DNA from: DATARR01 sp034666985 | GTDB lineage: Bacteria; Acidobacteriota; Thermoanaerobaculia; Multivoradales; UBA5704 | Direction: 5' to 3' | Assembly (NCBI GenBank): GCA_034666985.1 | Contig: JAXDKS010000068.1 | Span: forward strand, 62,001 to 126,000 | DNA length: 64,000 bases | In this document: piece by piece, positions 8,814 to 19,137 of the stretch | How the letters are laid out: the number at the start of each line of letters is the position of its first letter | Position numbering within the stretch: the first letter of the stretch is position 1 | Made by a program: the position numbers and the translations under genes | The notes under the pieces: model-generated | Database searches by the model: none | What the model saw: the letters and a program-made list of their open reading frames with translations, nothing else | What the model was told of the DNA's origin: nothing

Positions 8814-8845
8814 TCTTGCTCGGCCTTCCCGCAGAGGAGACCACG

Positions 8846-10753
<1,908 letters not shown>

Positions 10754-11146
10754 GTGTACGAGCGCCGGACGCAGCCCCTGCTCTCCACGCGCGAATTCTT
10801 CATCCGGCTCTCCCGGCATGGCGCCGTCGCGGTCGCCGTGCTGGCCTTCTCGCTCTTCCTGGGGATGGTGGGCTACCACCTCTTCGAGGGGCTCTCCTGG
10901 CTCGACGCCTTCCTGAACGCCGCCATGCTCCTCGGGGGAATGGGGCCGGTCGATCCGCCGAAGACCGCCGCCGGCAAGCTCTTCGCCGGCGGCTACGCCC
11001 TCTATGCCGGCCTCGTCTTCATCACCGTCGCCGCCATCGTGGGGACGCCGCTCTTCCACCGCATCCTCCACCGCTTCCATGCGGACGTGGCGGAGGATGG
11101 GAAGGACAGCAAGGAGGGAAATATAAAGAGGAGGCAGAAGGCTTAA
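10754..11146 (+). CDS. Small two-helix membrane protein with pore-loop-like segment
   Basis: This 130-residue protein begins with GTG directly after the thiC stop, so it is probably co-transcribed with thiC. There are two transmembrane helices (about 23-43 and 77-98) with an amphipathic stretch between them (about 50-66, DAFLNAAMLLGGMGPVD). The plan recalls the TM-pore-TM layout of K+ channel subunits, but the selectivity filter TVGYGD is absent and GGMGPV stands in its place. The C-terminal tail is charged and basic. The family is not known to me by function. Thiamine-precursor transport is one guess from context only. It overlaps the convergent aminotransferase gene by four bases. Confidence 0.75.
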   Translation: MYERRTQPLLSTREFFIRLSRHGAVAVAVLAFSLFLGMVGYHLFEGLSWLDAFLNAAMLLGGMGPVDPPKTAAGKLFAGGYALYAGLVFITVAAIVGTPLFHRILHRFHADVAEDGKDSKEGNIKRRQKA

Positions 11147-12330
11147 GGAGCGCTGACTCCTTCCAGCGCCTCTATTGCCGCCTCGACGTCCACCGCCGCC
11201 CCCGCTTCCCGGAGGGCTCCGCCCACGGCTTCAACCGTTCGCCGCAGGGAGTCCGGCCGGGTGACCGTGTAGCCCATGTGGCCGACGCGGAAGGAGGTGG
11301 CCCGCACCGCCGGGTGGAGGCCGCCGGCCACGGTGACGCCACGGGCGGCGATCTTCGGCAGCAGGGAGGCGTCGATCCCCTCGGGGAAGAAGAGGACGGA
11401 GAGGGTGTTGGCGGTCACCGCCTCGCTTTGGGGGACGGTGCGCAGACCCAGCGCCCGCCAGGCGGCGCGCAGGGCGGCGGCGGCGCGGGCGTGGGCCGCG
11501 ATGCGGGCTTCGATTCCGGATTCCAGGATCTCCCCCAGGCCGGTCTCCAGGGCCATCACCAGAGTGGTGGCGGGGGTGGCGAAATAGGCGGGCTTGCGCT
11601 CCTCGTAGGCGCGGTGGACGGGGAGCCAGGACTGCCAGTCGAGGAAGAGCGGAGGCGGCCCGGCCTTGCGGATATCGCGGGCACTGCGGACGGCCAGGGC
11701 CCGCTCGCCGGCCACCATCAGCGCCAAGCCCGGGGGAAGGCCGATCGCCTTCTGCGAGCCGGTGAAGTAGAGGTCCGCGCCCCAGGCCGCCATGTCGAAG
11801 CGCTCGCCGGCCGCGGCGCAGACGCCGTCGAACACCGCCAGGACGCCGGCCTCCCGGGTCAGGCGGCAGAGGGGCTCGGGATCGACCCGCACGCCCGTCG
11901 AGGTGTCCACATGGGTGGCGAACAAAGCTTTGAACGGACTGCCATGGATAAGGACATCCCGCACCTCGTCCACGCCAGGAGCCTCGCCTACCGGCGCCCC
12001 CACGACCGTCACCTCGGCGCCGGCGCGGCGCAGGATCTCCGCCATCCGCTCCGAGAAGAAGCCGGTGTCGAGCACCAGGACGCGATCTCCCGGCTCGACG
12101 AGGTTGGCCGCGGCCACCTCCATGGCGAGGGTGCCGCTGCCGGCGAGGAGGAAGGGCTGGCTCGCCGCGTCCGCCCGCCAGACCTGGCGCATCCGTTCGA
12201 GAGAGGTGCCGAACGCCTCGATGAGCCGCAACGAGGTGTGGCCCGGCGGTGGCACGGCCGCGGCGGCGAGAACGCCCGGCGAGACCTCGACCGGGCCGGG
12301 GATCATCAAGAGGGGAGAGGGAGTGGACAT
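11143..12330 (-). CDS. Class V aminotransferase (serine/alanine-glyoxylate type)
   Basis: This is a 395-residue PLP enzyme. The N-terminal MIPGPVEVSPGVL and H31 (GHTS) are typical of the serine-glyoxylate and alanine-glyoxylate subfamily. D168 in VFDGVCAAAGE should bind the pyridine nitrogen, and K194 in TGSQKAIGLPPG is the Schiff-base lysine. The likely reaction is transfer of an amino group between a small amino acid and glyoxylate or pyruvate. The exact donor cannot be read from sequence, and a 2-aminoethylphosphonate or phosphoserine-type activity remains possible. The start at 12330 is chosen because the conserved N-terminus begins there; an in-frame ATG at 12369 adds only 13 residues. 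It is divergent from the glycan genes that begin at 12368. Confidence 0.88.
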   Translation of the reverse strand: MSTPSPLLMIPGPVEVSPGVLAAAAVPPPGHTSLRLIEAFGTSLERMRQVWRADAASQPFLLAGSGTLAMEVAAANLVEPGDRVLVLDTGFFSERMAEILRRAGAEVTVVGAPVGEAPGVDEVRDVLIHGSPFKALFATHVDTSTGVRVDPEPLCRLTREAGVLAVFDGVCAAAGERFDMAAWGADLYFTGSQKAIGLPPGLALMVAGERALAVRSARDIRKAGPPPLFLDWQSWLPVHRAYEERKPAYFATPATTLVMALETGLGEILESGIEARIAAHARAAAALRAAWRALGLRTVPQSEAVTANTLSVLFFPEGIDASLLPKIAARGVTVAGGLHPAVRATSFRVGHMGYTVTRPDSLRRTVEAVGGALREAGAAVDVEAAIEALEGVSAP

Positions 12331-12367
12331 GGCGGCGTATGGTAGCAGGCGATTAGAATCTGTCTCC

Positions 12368-13048
12368 ATGCCCGACGTTCACGACCACGCCACGGGGGCT
12401 CCCAGCGAGGGCCGCGGGCTGTTCCGGTCCGCCGAGCTGCTCGTCGTGCTGGCCGCGGCGGTCGCCGCCGGCGCCTTGCTGCTGGCTCTCCTGGCGGTGG
12501 CCGCGGAACGGACGGATCTCCTCCTGCTCGACTTCCGCGAGTGGCGGCCGGTGGCCTCGGGCGTGGGGGAGCCGTCGCGAAGCCCTCTCGAGGGGTACTT
12601 CAACGGCCTGCAGGCCGGCCCTCCCGCCCGCCGCCCTTTCCGTCTGACCCTGCAGCTCGAATCGGCGGCCGGCGGGCTTGGTTTCCTGGCGGCCGAGCGC
12701 GAGCTCCCGGCTGCCGCAGGGGAGCTCTACTGCTTTCGGGTGCTGGCTTCCACTTCGGCGCCGGTCACGGCCGGCGGCCTCGGGATCGCCGTCTACGTGA
12801 ACGATGCCGTGGCATGGTCCACGCCGCTCGCGGGCCCGGTGAGAGGGTACGCCGTTGCCGTCTCCGGCATCCGTCCCCGCCGGGGGAAGGTCAAGATCCG
12901 GTTGGAGCTGCGGTCGTCCAACTGGCAGCCCTCCCCCCCGGTCCCGGCTCCCGCCGTTCGTTTCGAATACGCAAGCTTCCGCAGGTGTGAAGACCGGGGG
13001 CCGGAGGGGCAGGCGCCGGTGCGGGCCGCCGCGCCGGGGGCTCGATGA
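12368..13048 (+). CDS. Membrane-anchored protein of unknown function, first gene of glycan operon
   Basis: This is a 226-residue protein not recognised from sequence. One transmembrane helix (about 21-45, LLVVLAAAVAAGALLLALLA) is followed by a soluble part rich in beta-type sequence, probably a periplasmic sandwich domain. The next gene starts inside its stop codon (ATGA overlap), so translation is coupled to the polytopic membrane protein that follows. The start at 12368 is the ATG after the aminotransferase divergence. The longer upstream open frame is antisense to that gene. A role as accessory subunit of the downstream membrane enzyme is plausible but not shown. Confidence 0.7.
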   Translation: MPDVHDHATGAPSEGRGLFRSAELLVVLAAAVAAGALLLALLAVAAERTDLLLLDFREWRPVASGVGEPSRSPLEGYFNGLQAGPPARRPFRLTLQLESAAGGLGFLAAERELPAAAGELYCFRVLASTSAPVTAGGLGIAVYVNDAVAWSTPLAGPVRGYAVAVSGIRPRRGKVKIRLELRSSNWQPSPPVPAPAVRFEYASFRRCEDRGPEGQAPVRAAAPGAR

Positions 13049-14634
13049 TCCAGGGCGCTGTCTACGGGTTGGTCTTCCTGGCCGCCACGGCCTATGCCGT
13101 CCGCACCGCACGGCGCCAGGGACCTCTCGCCGCCGGCCTCATGGTGCGCGCCGTCCTGTTCCTGGTCACCGGCATCGGGGTCTTCCTGCCGGCTCTCGTC
13201 GGGCTCCTCAACCTGAGCAACCGCACGCTGGCGCGTCTGGTGAACCCGGAGGTGGCGGTCACCCTGGGAGACCTCCTTCTCACCACGCTGGCCGTGGCCG
13301 GTCTGGTCCTGGGAGCCCGCCACTGGCCGGTCCGGCTCGGAGAGCCCGCCTTCGTGGCTCTCGCCCTGGTTTCCGCGATCGGCCTGAAGCTGGCGTACGT
13401 CTTCGTCGTCCATGTGGAGCTGGTCTCCGACTTCGCGAGCATGTGGGGCTTGACGTCGTTGCTCGCGGAGCACGGGCTGGGCGCCACGAGAAGCTCGCTC
13501 ACCTTCTTCTACCACTGGGCCCACTTCGAGCGGGTGCTGCCCTACCTGCTGCCGCTGCGGCTTGCCTTCGGGCCGCAGCCGTCGTCCTACACGGTCGCCA
13601 ACGTCGTGCTGGGAGCCGCCTCCTCTCTGCTGGTCTACCGGATGACCCGGCCGTGGTTCGGCGCCGGCGCCGCCCGGGTCGCCCTGGTCGTGTCCCTGGC
13701 CGCGGTGGAGACCGTGCTCGCCAGCGCGATCCCCACCCACGACGTGCCCGGAGCCTTCTACACGCTGCTCTCGCTCACCCTCGTCCTCGCCGCCTGGAGA
13801 CTCCATTCGCAGGGGAGATACCGCGCCGCACTCCTGGTGAGCGCCGGATTCGGCCTGGCCGTCCTCGTCCTGGACGTTCAGCGGACGACCGGGACCGTGA
13901 TGCTGCTATCGAGCGCGTTGCTGGGTCTGGCGATGGCGTTCGTCGAGCGACGGGCCCCTGGCCCGCCCGCCCCAGGACGCAACCGCCAGCTCGTGGCAAC
14001 GCTGTCGCTGGTCCTCATTCCGTGGGTGGTGTTCGGGGCCGCCGACCAGGCCTTGCGCAGGGCGGCACTGAGGGTGCCTTCCGCCCTCCTGGCGAGAGCC
14101 GGCGGGCTGGGTCTGGCCGCCGGCACCGACAGTTGGGGCGACGGTGGCTACGACTACTGCTTTGAAAACTACACGATCCCGTACAATGCGCTCGCCGTGA
14201 ACTGGTCTTCCCTGACGCTGGCCAAGCTCGCCACCGATACGCACCATCACCCTGGAGCGCGCGTCGCGAGCTATCTGCGCAAGGCGACGGTCCTCTTCGA
14301 TCTCGGAAGCCAGACGTACTTCTATCTGAATGCCGCGGAGCTGCGCGGGCTCGGCCCGGTCAGCGGGCCGCGCGCCGACAGGGTCCTGGCCATCTCCCGC
14401 TGGTTCTCCGCTCTGTTCCTGGGGGCCCTGGTGGTGGCGTTCCGCCGGTTGTGGACGATGCCGGAGGTCCCGCTGCCCAGCCTGCTGCCGCTGCTCTATC
14501 TGGCCGTCCTCACGGCCATCCTCCTCTTCCTGGCCGAGGTGCAGCCGAGATATCTCTACTCGATCTGGTACCTGGGCGCCATCTACGTCGGCGCCCTGCT
14601 CGGCGGTCCCGCGCGCGGAGAAGCGGAGAGTTGA
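13045..14634 (+). CDS. Polytopic GT-C-like membrane glycosyltransferase
   Basis: This is a 529-residue protein with about ten hydrophobic helices. A luminal loop after the early helices carries ELVSDFASMWGL, resembling the acidic catalytic loop of GT-C (PMT/ArnT-like) enzymes. A soluble C-terminal section with Tyr-rich segments precedes the last helices. By family it would transfer a sugar from a polyprenyl-phosphate carrier to a surface molecule on the periplasmic side. It overlaps the preceding small gene by four bases. The acceptor and donor are unknown, and similarity to a characterised enzyme is weak. Confidence 0.7.
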   Translation: MIQGAVYGLVFLAATAYAVRTARRQGPLAAGLMVRAVLFLVTGIGVFLPALVGLLNLSNRTLARLVNPEVAVTLGDLLLTTLAVAGLVLGARHWPVRLGEPAFVALALVSAIGLKLAYVFVVHVELVSDFASMWGLTSLLAEHGLGATRSSLTFFYHWAHFERVLPYLLPLRLAFGPQPSSYTVANVVLGAASSLLVYRMTRPWFGAGAARVALVVSLAAVETVLASAIPTHDVPGAFYTLLSLTLVLAAWRLHSQGRYRAALLVSAGFGLAVLVLDVQRTTGTVMLLSSALLGLAMAFVERRAPGPPAPGRNRQLVATLSLVLIPWVVFGAADQALRRAALRVPSALLARAGGLGLAAGTDSWGDGGYDYCFENYTIPYNALAVNWSSLTLAKLATDTHHHPGARVASYLRKATVLFDLGSQTYFYLNAAELRGLGPVSGPRADRVLAISRWFSALFLGALVVAFRRLWTMPEVPLPSLLPLLYLAVLTAILLFLAEVQPRYLYSIWYLGAIYVGALLGGPARGEAES

Positions 14635-14650
14635 CCAGGTCCTGCGCCTT

Positions 14651-17347
14651 TTGGAATCGCTCCTGAGCTCCCGCACCCTGCTCCGTCTGGTGCTGCTGGC
14701 GTTGCTCGCCGGCGGCGGCGGCGCCTGCACTGGCCCGCCGCCGGAGAACGCGGTCCTAGTGCGGCTGATCGGCTCCGGCGGTGAAGCCGCCAGGAGCCTC
14801 GACCCGGCGACCGATTTCATCCTCAGACCTGCCTGGAAGCCGGGGATCGACGGACCCTCCGACCTCTCCGCCTGGTCCTTCTACGTGCCTTCCGTCGCGG
14901 CCACGCACGCCACGCCGGGTGGCGGGATCGATCTCAGCCCCCTCCGTAAGAGCCAGTACCTGGTATGGGCAGGACCCCTGGATGCCAGCGGCATCGACGT
15001 CCTGCGCTTCCGCTTCCGTGAGCCGCTGAAAGGGCAGGTGGAGCTCTACTGGAACGGTGAAGGGGAGGACTTCGCGCCGCAGAGGTACGCGCTGCAATCG
15101 CCCGATCCGCGCGATCCGCGGAGAGTGGCTTTCGATCTCAGCGGCTCGCGCGGCTGGCGGGGGACCGTAACCCGGATCGGTCTCCGCCTGCTGACCCAGC
15201 CCGTGGCCGGACGGGCACTGATGGAGGCCGAGGGCCTGCGGTACGCTGCCCCGGAAGCCATGGGACGCGGTGAAACGAGGCGCGTCTCGCTCGCCGGCCG
15301 CAGCATGAAAGCGTGGCTGGCGCGGCCGGGGACCTCCATTCGCCGCCGGCTCAAGGTGCCCCGGGGGGCACGCCTGCGGTTCGCCGCCGCACCCTGGCTG
15401 CCTGGCGGCGGCGGCGTGAAGATCAGGGTTCTCGCCCGCGGCCGGTACGGCAGCCGGGTGCTGGTGGACCGTGAGCTGCTGGACCGCGAGGCTCCTCGCC
15501 GCTGGCAGCGGGCCGGCATCGACGCCGACCTGGAGCCGTTGGCCGGTGAGACCGTCGATCTGCTTTTCGAGACGGGTTCGGCGCCACCCGGGTCCCTGGT
15601 GATGTGGGGCAACCCCCTCCTCGTCGGGCCGGCCGGCGAGAGCCGGCCCAACGTCGTGCTCATTTCGCTGGACACGGTGCGTGCCGACCACCTGTCGCTC
15701 TACGGCTACCGGCGGCAGACGACCCCCCGGCTGGAGGCCTGGGCCCGGCGTTGGGCGACGGTGTTCGAGACCACGGTCGTCTCCGCGCCCTGGACTCTGC
15801 CGTCTCACGTGTCCATGCTCTCGGGGATCGACGCCATTCATCACGGGGTCAATCGGCACGGCCCGATTCCACCCTCGCTGCCGCTCCTGCCGCAGCGTTT
15901 GCGCGACGCCGGCTACGCGACCTTCGCCACCACGGCGGGAGTGCTGCTCACGCCGGAGCTCGGGTTCGCCCGCGGCTTCGATGACTTCCGCGTGCGTGGC
16001 AGGATGGAGAGCCTGCCGGAATGGGACGCCGAGCTCAGCACCGGCGTCACCGACGCGCTCGGCTGGCTGACCGGCCATCGCAACGAGCGTTTCTTCCTCT
16101 TCTTCCACACCTACGAGGCCCATGCCCCGTACCAGCCGCGGGAACCCGATTTCAGCAATTTCGGGGGGGACCGCAAGGCCTTGAACGGGGGAGAGCCGGT
16201 CTGGATGGAAGCCGCCGGATTCGAGGCCGCCGTCCGGCCCCGATACCTCCTGTTTCACCCTCCGGCCTATGCCAACGGCGTGACCTACCCTAGGCGAGCG
16301 CTTCAGCCCCAGGACCGGGAGCTCGCCACGGCCCTTTACGACAGCGGCCTCGCCCACATCGACCGGCAACTGAGCCGTCTCCTGGAGTACCTGGAATCCG
16401 AGGGACTGCTGGAGAACACGATCGTCGTCGTCACCTCGGATCACGGCGAGTCCCTCTTCGAGCATGGGCTGGTGGGCCACTCCAGCCTCTACGATCACGA
16501 CCTCCTGGTGCCGCTCGTCATCTCGGCTCCCCTCCGCTCGGCCCGCGGGCGCCGGGTCAGCGCTCAGGTCCGCTCGGTCGACATCGCTCCCACCCTGCTC
16601 CAGCTTGCGGGCCTGGCGCCGCTCGGCAGTATCGACGGCAGCTCGCTCGTGCCGTTCCTGCGGGGCGAGGCAGCGCCGTCTCGAGACGCCTGGTCCTACG
16701 CGCTCTCCACCGTCCGCGGAGTGTCGCTACGAAGCGGCCAGCGCCGGGTCAAGCTCATCGCTCAGGACACCGTCTTCGATCCCTTCCGGGGAAACCTGGA
16801 GGTCTACGACCTGCGCCGCGATCCGGGCGAGCTGCGAGATCTCTCCACGGGCACGGTGGCGGCAGACCGGTTGCGGCAGAGCCTGGTCCGCAAGCCCAGG
16901 GCCGGCGGCTCGGCGCTCCAGATCCGGGTGGTGAACGGCGGGCCCGGAGAGCTCTCGGGCATACTCTGGGGGGACGTCGTCGATGCCACGGTGACCTCTC
17001 CTGACCTGAGCTTCTCCTGTTGCGCCTCCACGGCGGAGGGCATCCGTTTCCACGCGCCGGCCGGCAAGGACTTCACCCTGACGCTGCAAGATCTGCCCGC
17101 TGCCGGCACCCTGGGGCTGCGGCTCGAGATCGCCGGTCAGTCCTGGGAGGGCTCCGTGCCGCTGGTCAAGATCCCTGGCCGGCTGCGCGTCCTCTGGGAA
17201 GGGGGGCGCTGGCAGCCGGCGGCTCAGCCCCCTCGCGAGGGGGCCTGGACCGGGATCGAGATCCGGCGCCAGGGATCGCGTGAGGGCGTCCGGGCGGACG
17301 AGGAGCAGCTTCGCAAGGGGTTGCGCGCTCTCGGCTACATCCGCTAG
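14651..17347 (+). CDS. Exported sulfatase-fold enzyme with Thr nucleophile position
   Basis: This is an alkaline-phosphatase/sulfatase superfamily protein of about 898 residues. The start is uncertain. A TTG at 14651 precedes a hydrophobic leader with GGGGAC, possibly a weak lipobox; no clear ribosome site is visible. Residues about 30-330 are beta-rich and unassigned. The catalytic domain begins PNVVLISLDTVRADH (metal ligand D341). It has APWTLPSH where sulfatases have C/S-X-P-S-R, so T382 replaces the formylglycine Cys/Ser. D597-H598 in TSDHGES are further metal ligands. The C-terminus ends LRALGYIR as in many Acidobacteriota relatives. A Thr nucleophile is known in LTA-synthase and phosphoethanolamine-transferase branches, so phosphoryl transfer is as likely as sulfate hydrolysis. 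Confidence 0.78.
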   Translation: MESLLSSRTLLRLVLLALLAGGGGACTGPPPENAVLVRLIGSGGEAARSLDPATDFILRPAWKPGIDGPSDLSAWSFYVPSVAATHATPGGGIDLSPLRKSQYLVWAGPLDASGIDVLRFRFREPLKGQVELYWNGEGEDFAPQRYALQSPDPRDPRRVAFDLSGSRGWRGTVTRIGLRLLTQPVAGRALMEAEGLRYAAPEAMGRGETRRVSLAGRSMKAWLARPGTSIRRRLKVPRGARLRFAAAPWLPGGGGVKIRVLARGRYGSRVLVDRELLDREAPRRWQRAGIDADLEPLAGETVDLLFETGSAPPGSLVMWGNPLLVGPAGESRPNVVLISLDTVRADHLSLYGYRRQTTPRLEAWARRWATVFETTVVSAPWTLPSHVSMLSGIDAIHHGVNRHGPIPPSLPLLPQRLRDAGYATFATTAGVLLTPELGFARGFDDFRVRGRMESLPEWDAELSTGVTDALGWLTGHRNERFFLFFHTYEAHAPYQPREPDFSNFGGDRKALNGGEPVWMEAAGFEAAVRPRYLLFHPPAYANGVTYPRRALQPQDRELATALYDSGLAHIDRQLSRLLEYLESEGLLENTIVVVTSDHGESLFEHGLVGHSSLYDHDLLVPLVISAPLRSARGRRVSAQVRSVDIAPTLLQLAGLAPLGSIDGSSLVPFLRGEAAPSRDAWSYALSTVRGVSLRSGQRRVKLIAQDTVFDPFRGNLEVYDLRRDPGELRDLSTGTVAADRLRQSLVRKPRAGGSALQIRVVNGGPGELSGILWGDVVDATVTSPDLSFSCCASTAEGIRFHAPAGKDFTLTLQDLPAAGTLGLRLEIAGQSWEGSVPLVKIPGRLRVLWEGGRWQPAAQPPREGAWTGIEIRRQGSREGVRADEEQLRKGLRALGYIR

Positions 17348-17390
17348 CAGGCCGGGAAATCGGTTGTGGTAGCATCTTTTTTCGCAGAGC

Positions 17391-18416
17391 ATGAGCGACT
17401 TTTCCCCAGGACCTTCCCCGAAAACATCGGCCCCCATGCTCTGGCGCGATCGGCGGGTGCTGGTGACGGGAGGCTGCGGCTTCATCGGCTCCCACCTCGT
17501 GGAAGCCCTGCTTCAACACGGAGCGCGGGTGTCGGTGCTGGGCAAGTACAACTCCCGTTCCGACTTCGGCTTCCTGCGCGGCGTCGACCATCCGGGCTTG
17601 ACGGTGCGCCTGGGCGACGTCGCCGATCCATGGTTCGTGCGCTCCATGGTGGAGGGGGTGGACACGGTCTTCCACCTCGCCGCCCTCATCGGCATTCCAT
17701 ATTCGTACGCGGCGCCGTCCCAGTATGTCGAGACCAATATCAAAGGCACCCTGGCGGTCCTCGAAGCCGCGCGCCGCGAGGGCATCCGCCGCGTGGTCCA
17801 CACCTCGACCTCCGAGACCTATGGCACGGCTCAGTACACTCCCATCGACGAGAGCCACCCCCTGGTCGGCCAATCCCCCTACTCGGCCACCAAGATCGCG
17901 GCGGACAAGCTGGCCGAGAGCTACTTCCTTTCGTTCGATCTGCCGGTGGTCATCCTGCGCCCCTTCAACACGTTCGGCCCTCGCCAGTCCCTGCGCGCCG
18001 TCATCCCTTCGCTCATGGCGCAGGCCCTCTACGCGGACGAGATCACCGTGGGCGCGCTCGATCCCGTGCGCGACATGAACTACGTCGCCGATACCGTGGC
18101 GGGCTTCCTGGGCGCCGCCGCCGCGGACGGCGTGGAGGGCAACGTCTATAACGTCGGCTCGGGCAGGGGCCAGACCATCGCCGAGATCCTCGAGCGGGTC
18201 CAGAAGGTGGCGGGAGTGGACAAGCCGGTCCGCCGGGAGCAGGAGAGGGTGCGGCCCGCGAAGAGCGAAGTCGGCCGGCTGATCTGCGACTACTCGCGAG
18301 CCGCCGCGGCGTTCCAGTACGCGCCGTCCACCTCGCTGACCCAGGCGCTCGAGCAGGTGCGCGACGATCTGCTGTCGCACCCGCCCGCGCACAGCCCCAA
18401 CACTTACCGGGTCTGA
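17391..18416 (+). CDS. NAD-dependent sugar-nucleotide 4,6-dehydratase (LegB-like SDR)
   Basis: This 341-residue extended short-chain dehydrogenase has the nucleotide motif GGCGFIG (27-33), catalytic Y164-X3-K168 (SPYSATK) and the TSTSETYGTAQYTPIDE segment. That segment closely resembles the LegB family of UDP-sugar 4,6-dehydratases used for legionaminic or related deoxy sugars. The predicted reaction is conversion of a nucleotide-activated hexose to the 4-keto-6-deoxy sugar, the entry point for deoxyamino sugars. A nucleotidyltransferase follows after seven bases and a reductase overlaps that gene. The ATG at 17391 has only a weak ribosome site, and M16 is an alternative start. Exact substrate is not determined. 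Confidence 0.85.
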   Translation: MSDFSPGPSPKTSAPMLWRDRRVLVTGGCGFIGSHLVEALLQHGARVSVLGKYNSRSDFGFLRGVDHPGLTVRLGDVADPWFVRSMVEGVDTVFHLAALIGIPYSYAAPSQYVETNIKGTLAVLEAARREGIRRVVHTSTSETYGTAQYTPIDESHPLVGQSPYSATKIAADKLAESYFLSFDLPVVILRPFNTFGPRQSLRAVIPSLMAQALYADEITVGALDPVRDMNYVADTVAGFLGAAAADGVEGNVYNVGSGRGQTIAEILERVQKVAGVDKPVRREQERVRPAKSEVGRLICDYSRAAAAFQYAPSTSLTQALEQVRDDLLSHPPAHSPNTYRV

Positions 18417-18423
18417 GGATGCC

Positions 18424-19137
18424 GTGCGCGCGCTGATCCTGGCAGGTGGCAAGGGGAGCCGGCTCAGGCCCTTCACCTTCACCATCCCCAAGCCGCTCGT
18501 CCCCATCGGCGAGATGCCGGTGCTCGAGATCCTGATCCGCCAGTTGAAAGGCCAGGGCTTCGAGAGGATCACCGTCTCGGTGGGCCACCTGGCCGCCCTC
18601 ATCCGCGCCTTCTGCGGCGACGGCAGCCAGTGGGGCATTCCGATCGACTACGTCTACGAGGACCAGCCCCTGGGGACCATCGGATGCCTCGCCCTGCTCG
18701 ACGACCTGAATGGCGCCGACCGCGTGCTGGTGATCAATGGCGACACGCTGACCGACGTCAACATGGCCGAGGCGTACGCCGCCCACGACGGCGGCGACGC
18801 GATCACGATCTGCGCCAACCGCCGGTCGGTCGGCGTCGATTTCGGAGTGCTGGAGACCGACGGCGAAGGCTACCTCGCGAGCTACACGGAGAAGCCGGTC
18901 CTCCACTACCGGGTCAGCATGGGAGTGAACGTGGTCTCGACCTGGGCGATCGGCGAATACATCGCCCGCGGCCAGCGGCTCGACCTGCCCGAGCTGGTCG
19001 ACAAGCTCCTCACGGCAGGACAACGGGTCCGCGTGCGCGAGATCGACGCCTACTGGCTCGACCTTGGACGGATGCAGGACCTGGAGGAAGGGGAGAAGGT
19101 CTTCCGGGCGAACCCCCAGCGCTTTCTTCCGGAATGA
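18424..19137 (+). CDS. Sugar-phosphate nucleotidyltransferase
   Basis: This 237-residue protein has a GTG start. The nucleotide-binding signature GGKGSRLRPFT (8-18), the PKPLVPIG segment and the NGDTLTD metal-binding acid pair place it in the NTP_transferase family with RfbA, GmhD/HddC and RfbF-like enzymes. It lacks the C-terminal LbH acyltransferase domain of GlmU. It should activate a sugar-1-phosphate with an NTP to feed the adjacent 4,6-dehydratase and reductase. The next gene starts within its stop codon (ATGA). Whether it uses UTP, dTTP, CTP or GTP cannot be decided here. Confidence 0.88.
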   Translation: MRALILAGGKGSRLRPFTFTIPKPLVPIGEMPVLEILIRQLKGQGFERITVSVGHLAALIRAFCGDGSQWGIPIDYVYEDQPLGTIGCLALLDDLNGADRVLVINGDTLTDVNMAEAYAAHDGGDAITICANRRSVGVDFGVLETDGEGYLASYTEKPVLHYRVSMGVNVVSTWAIGEYIARGQRLDLPELVDKLLTAGQRVRVREIDAYWLDLGRMQDLEEGEKVFRANPQRFLPE

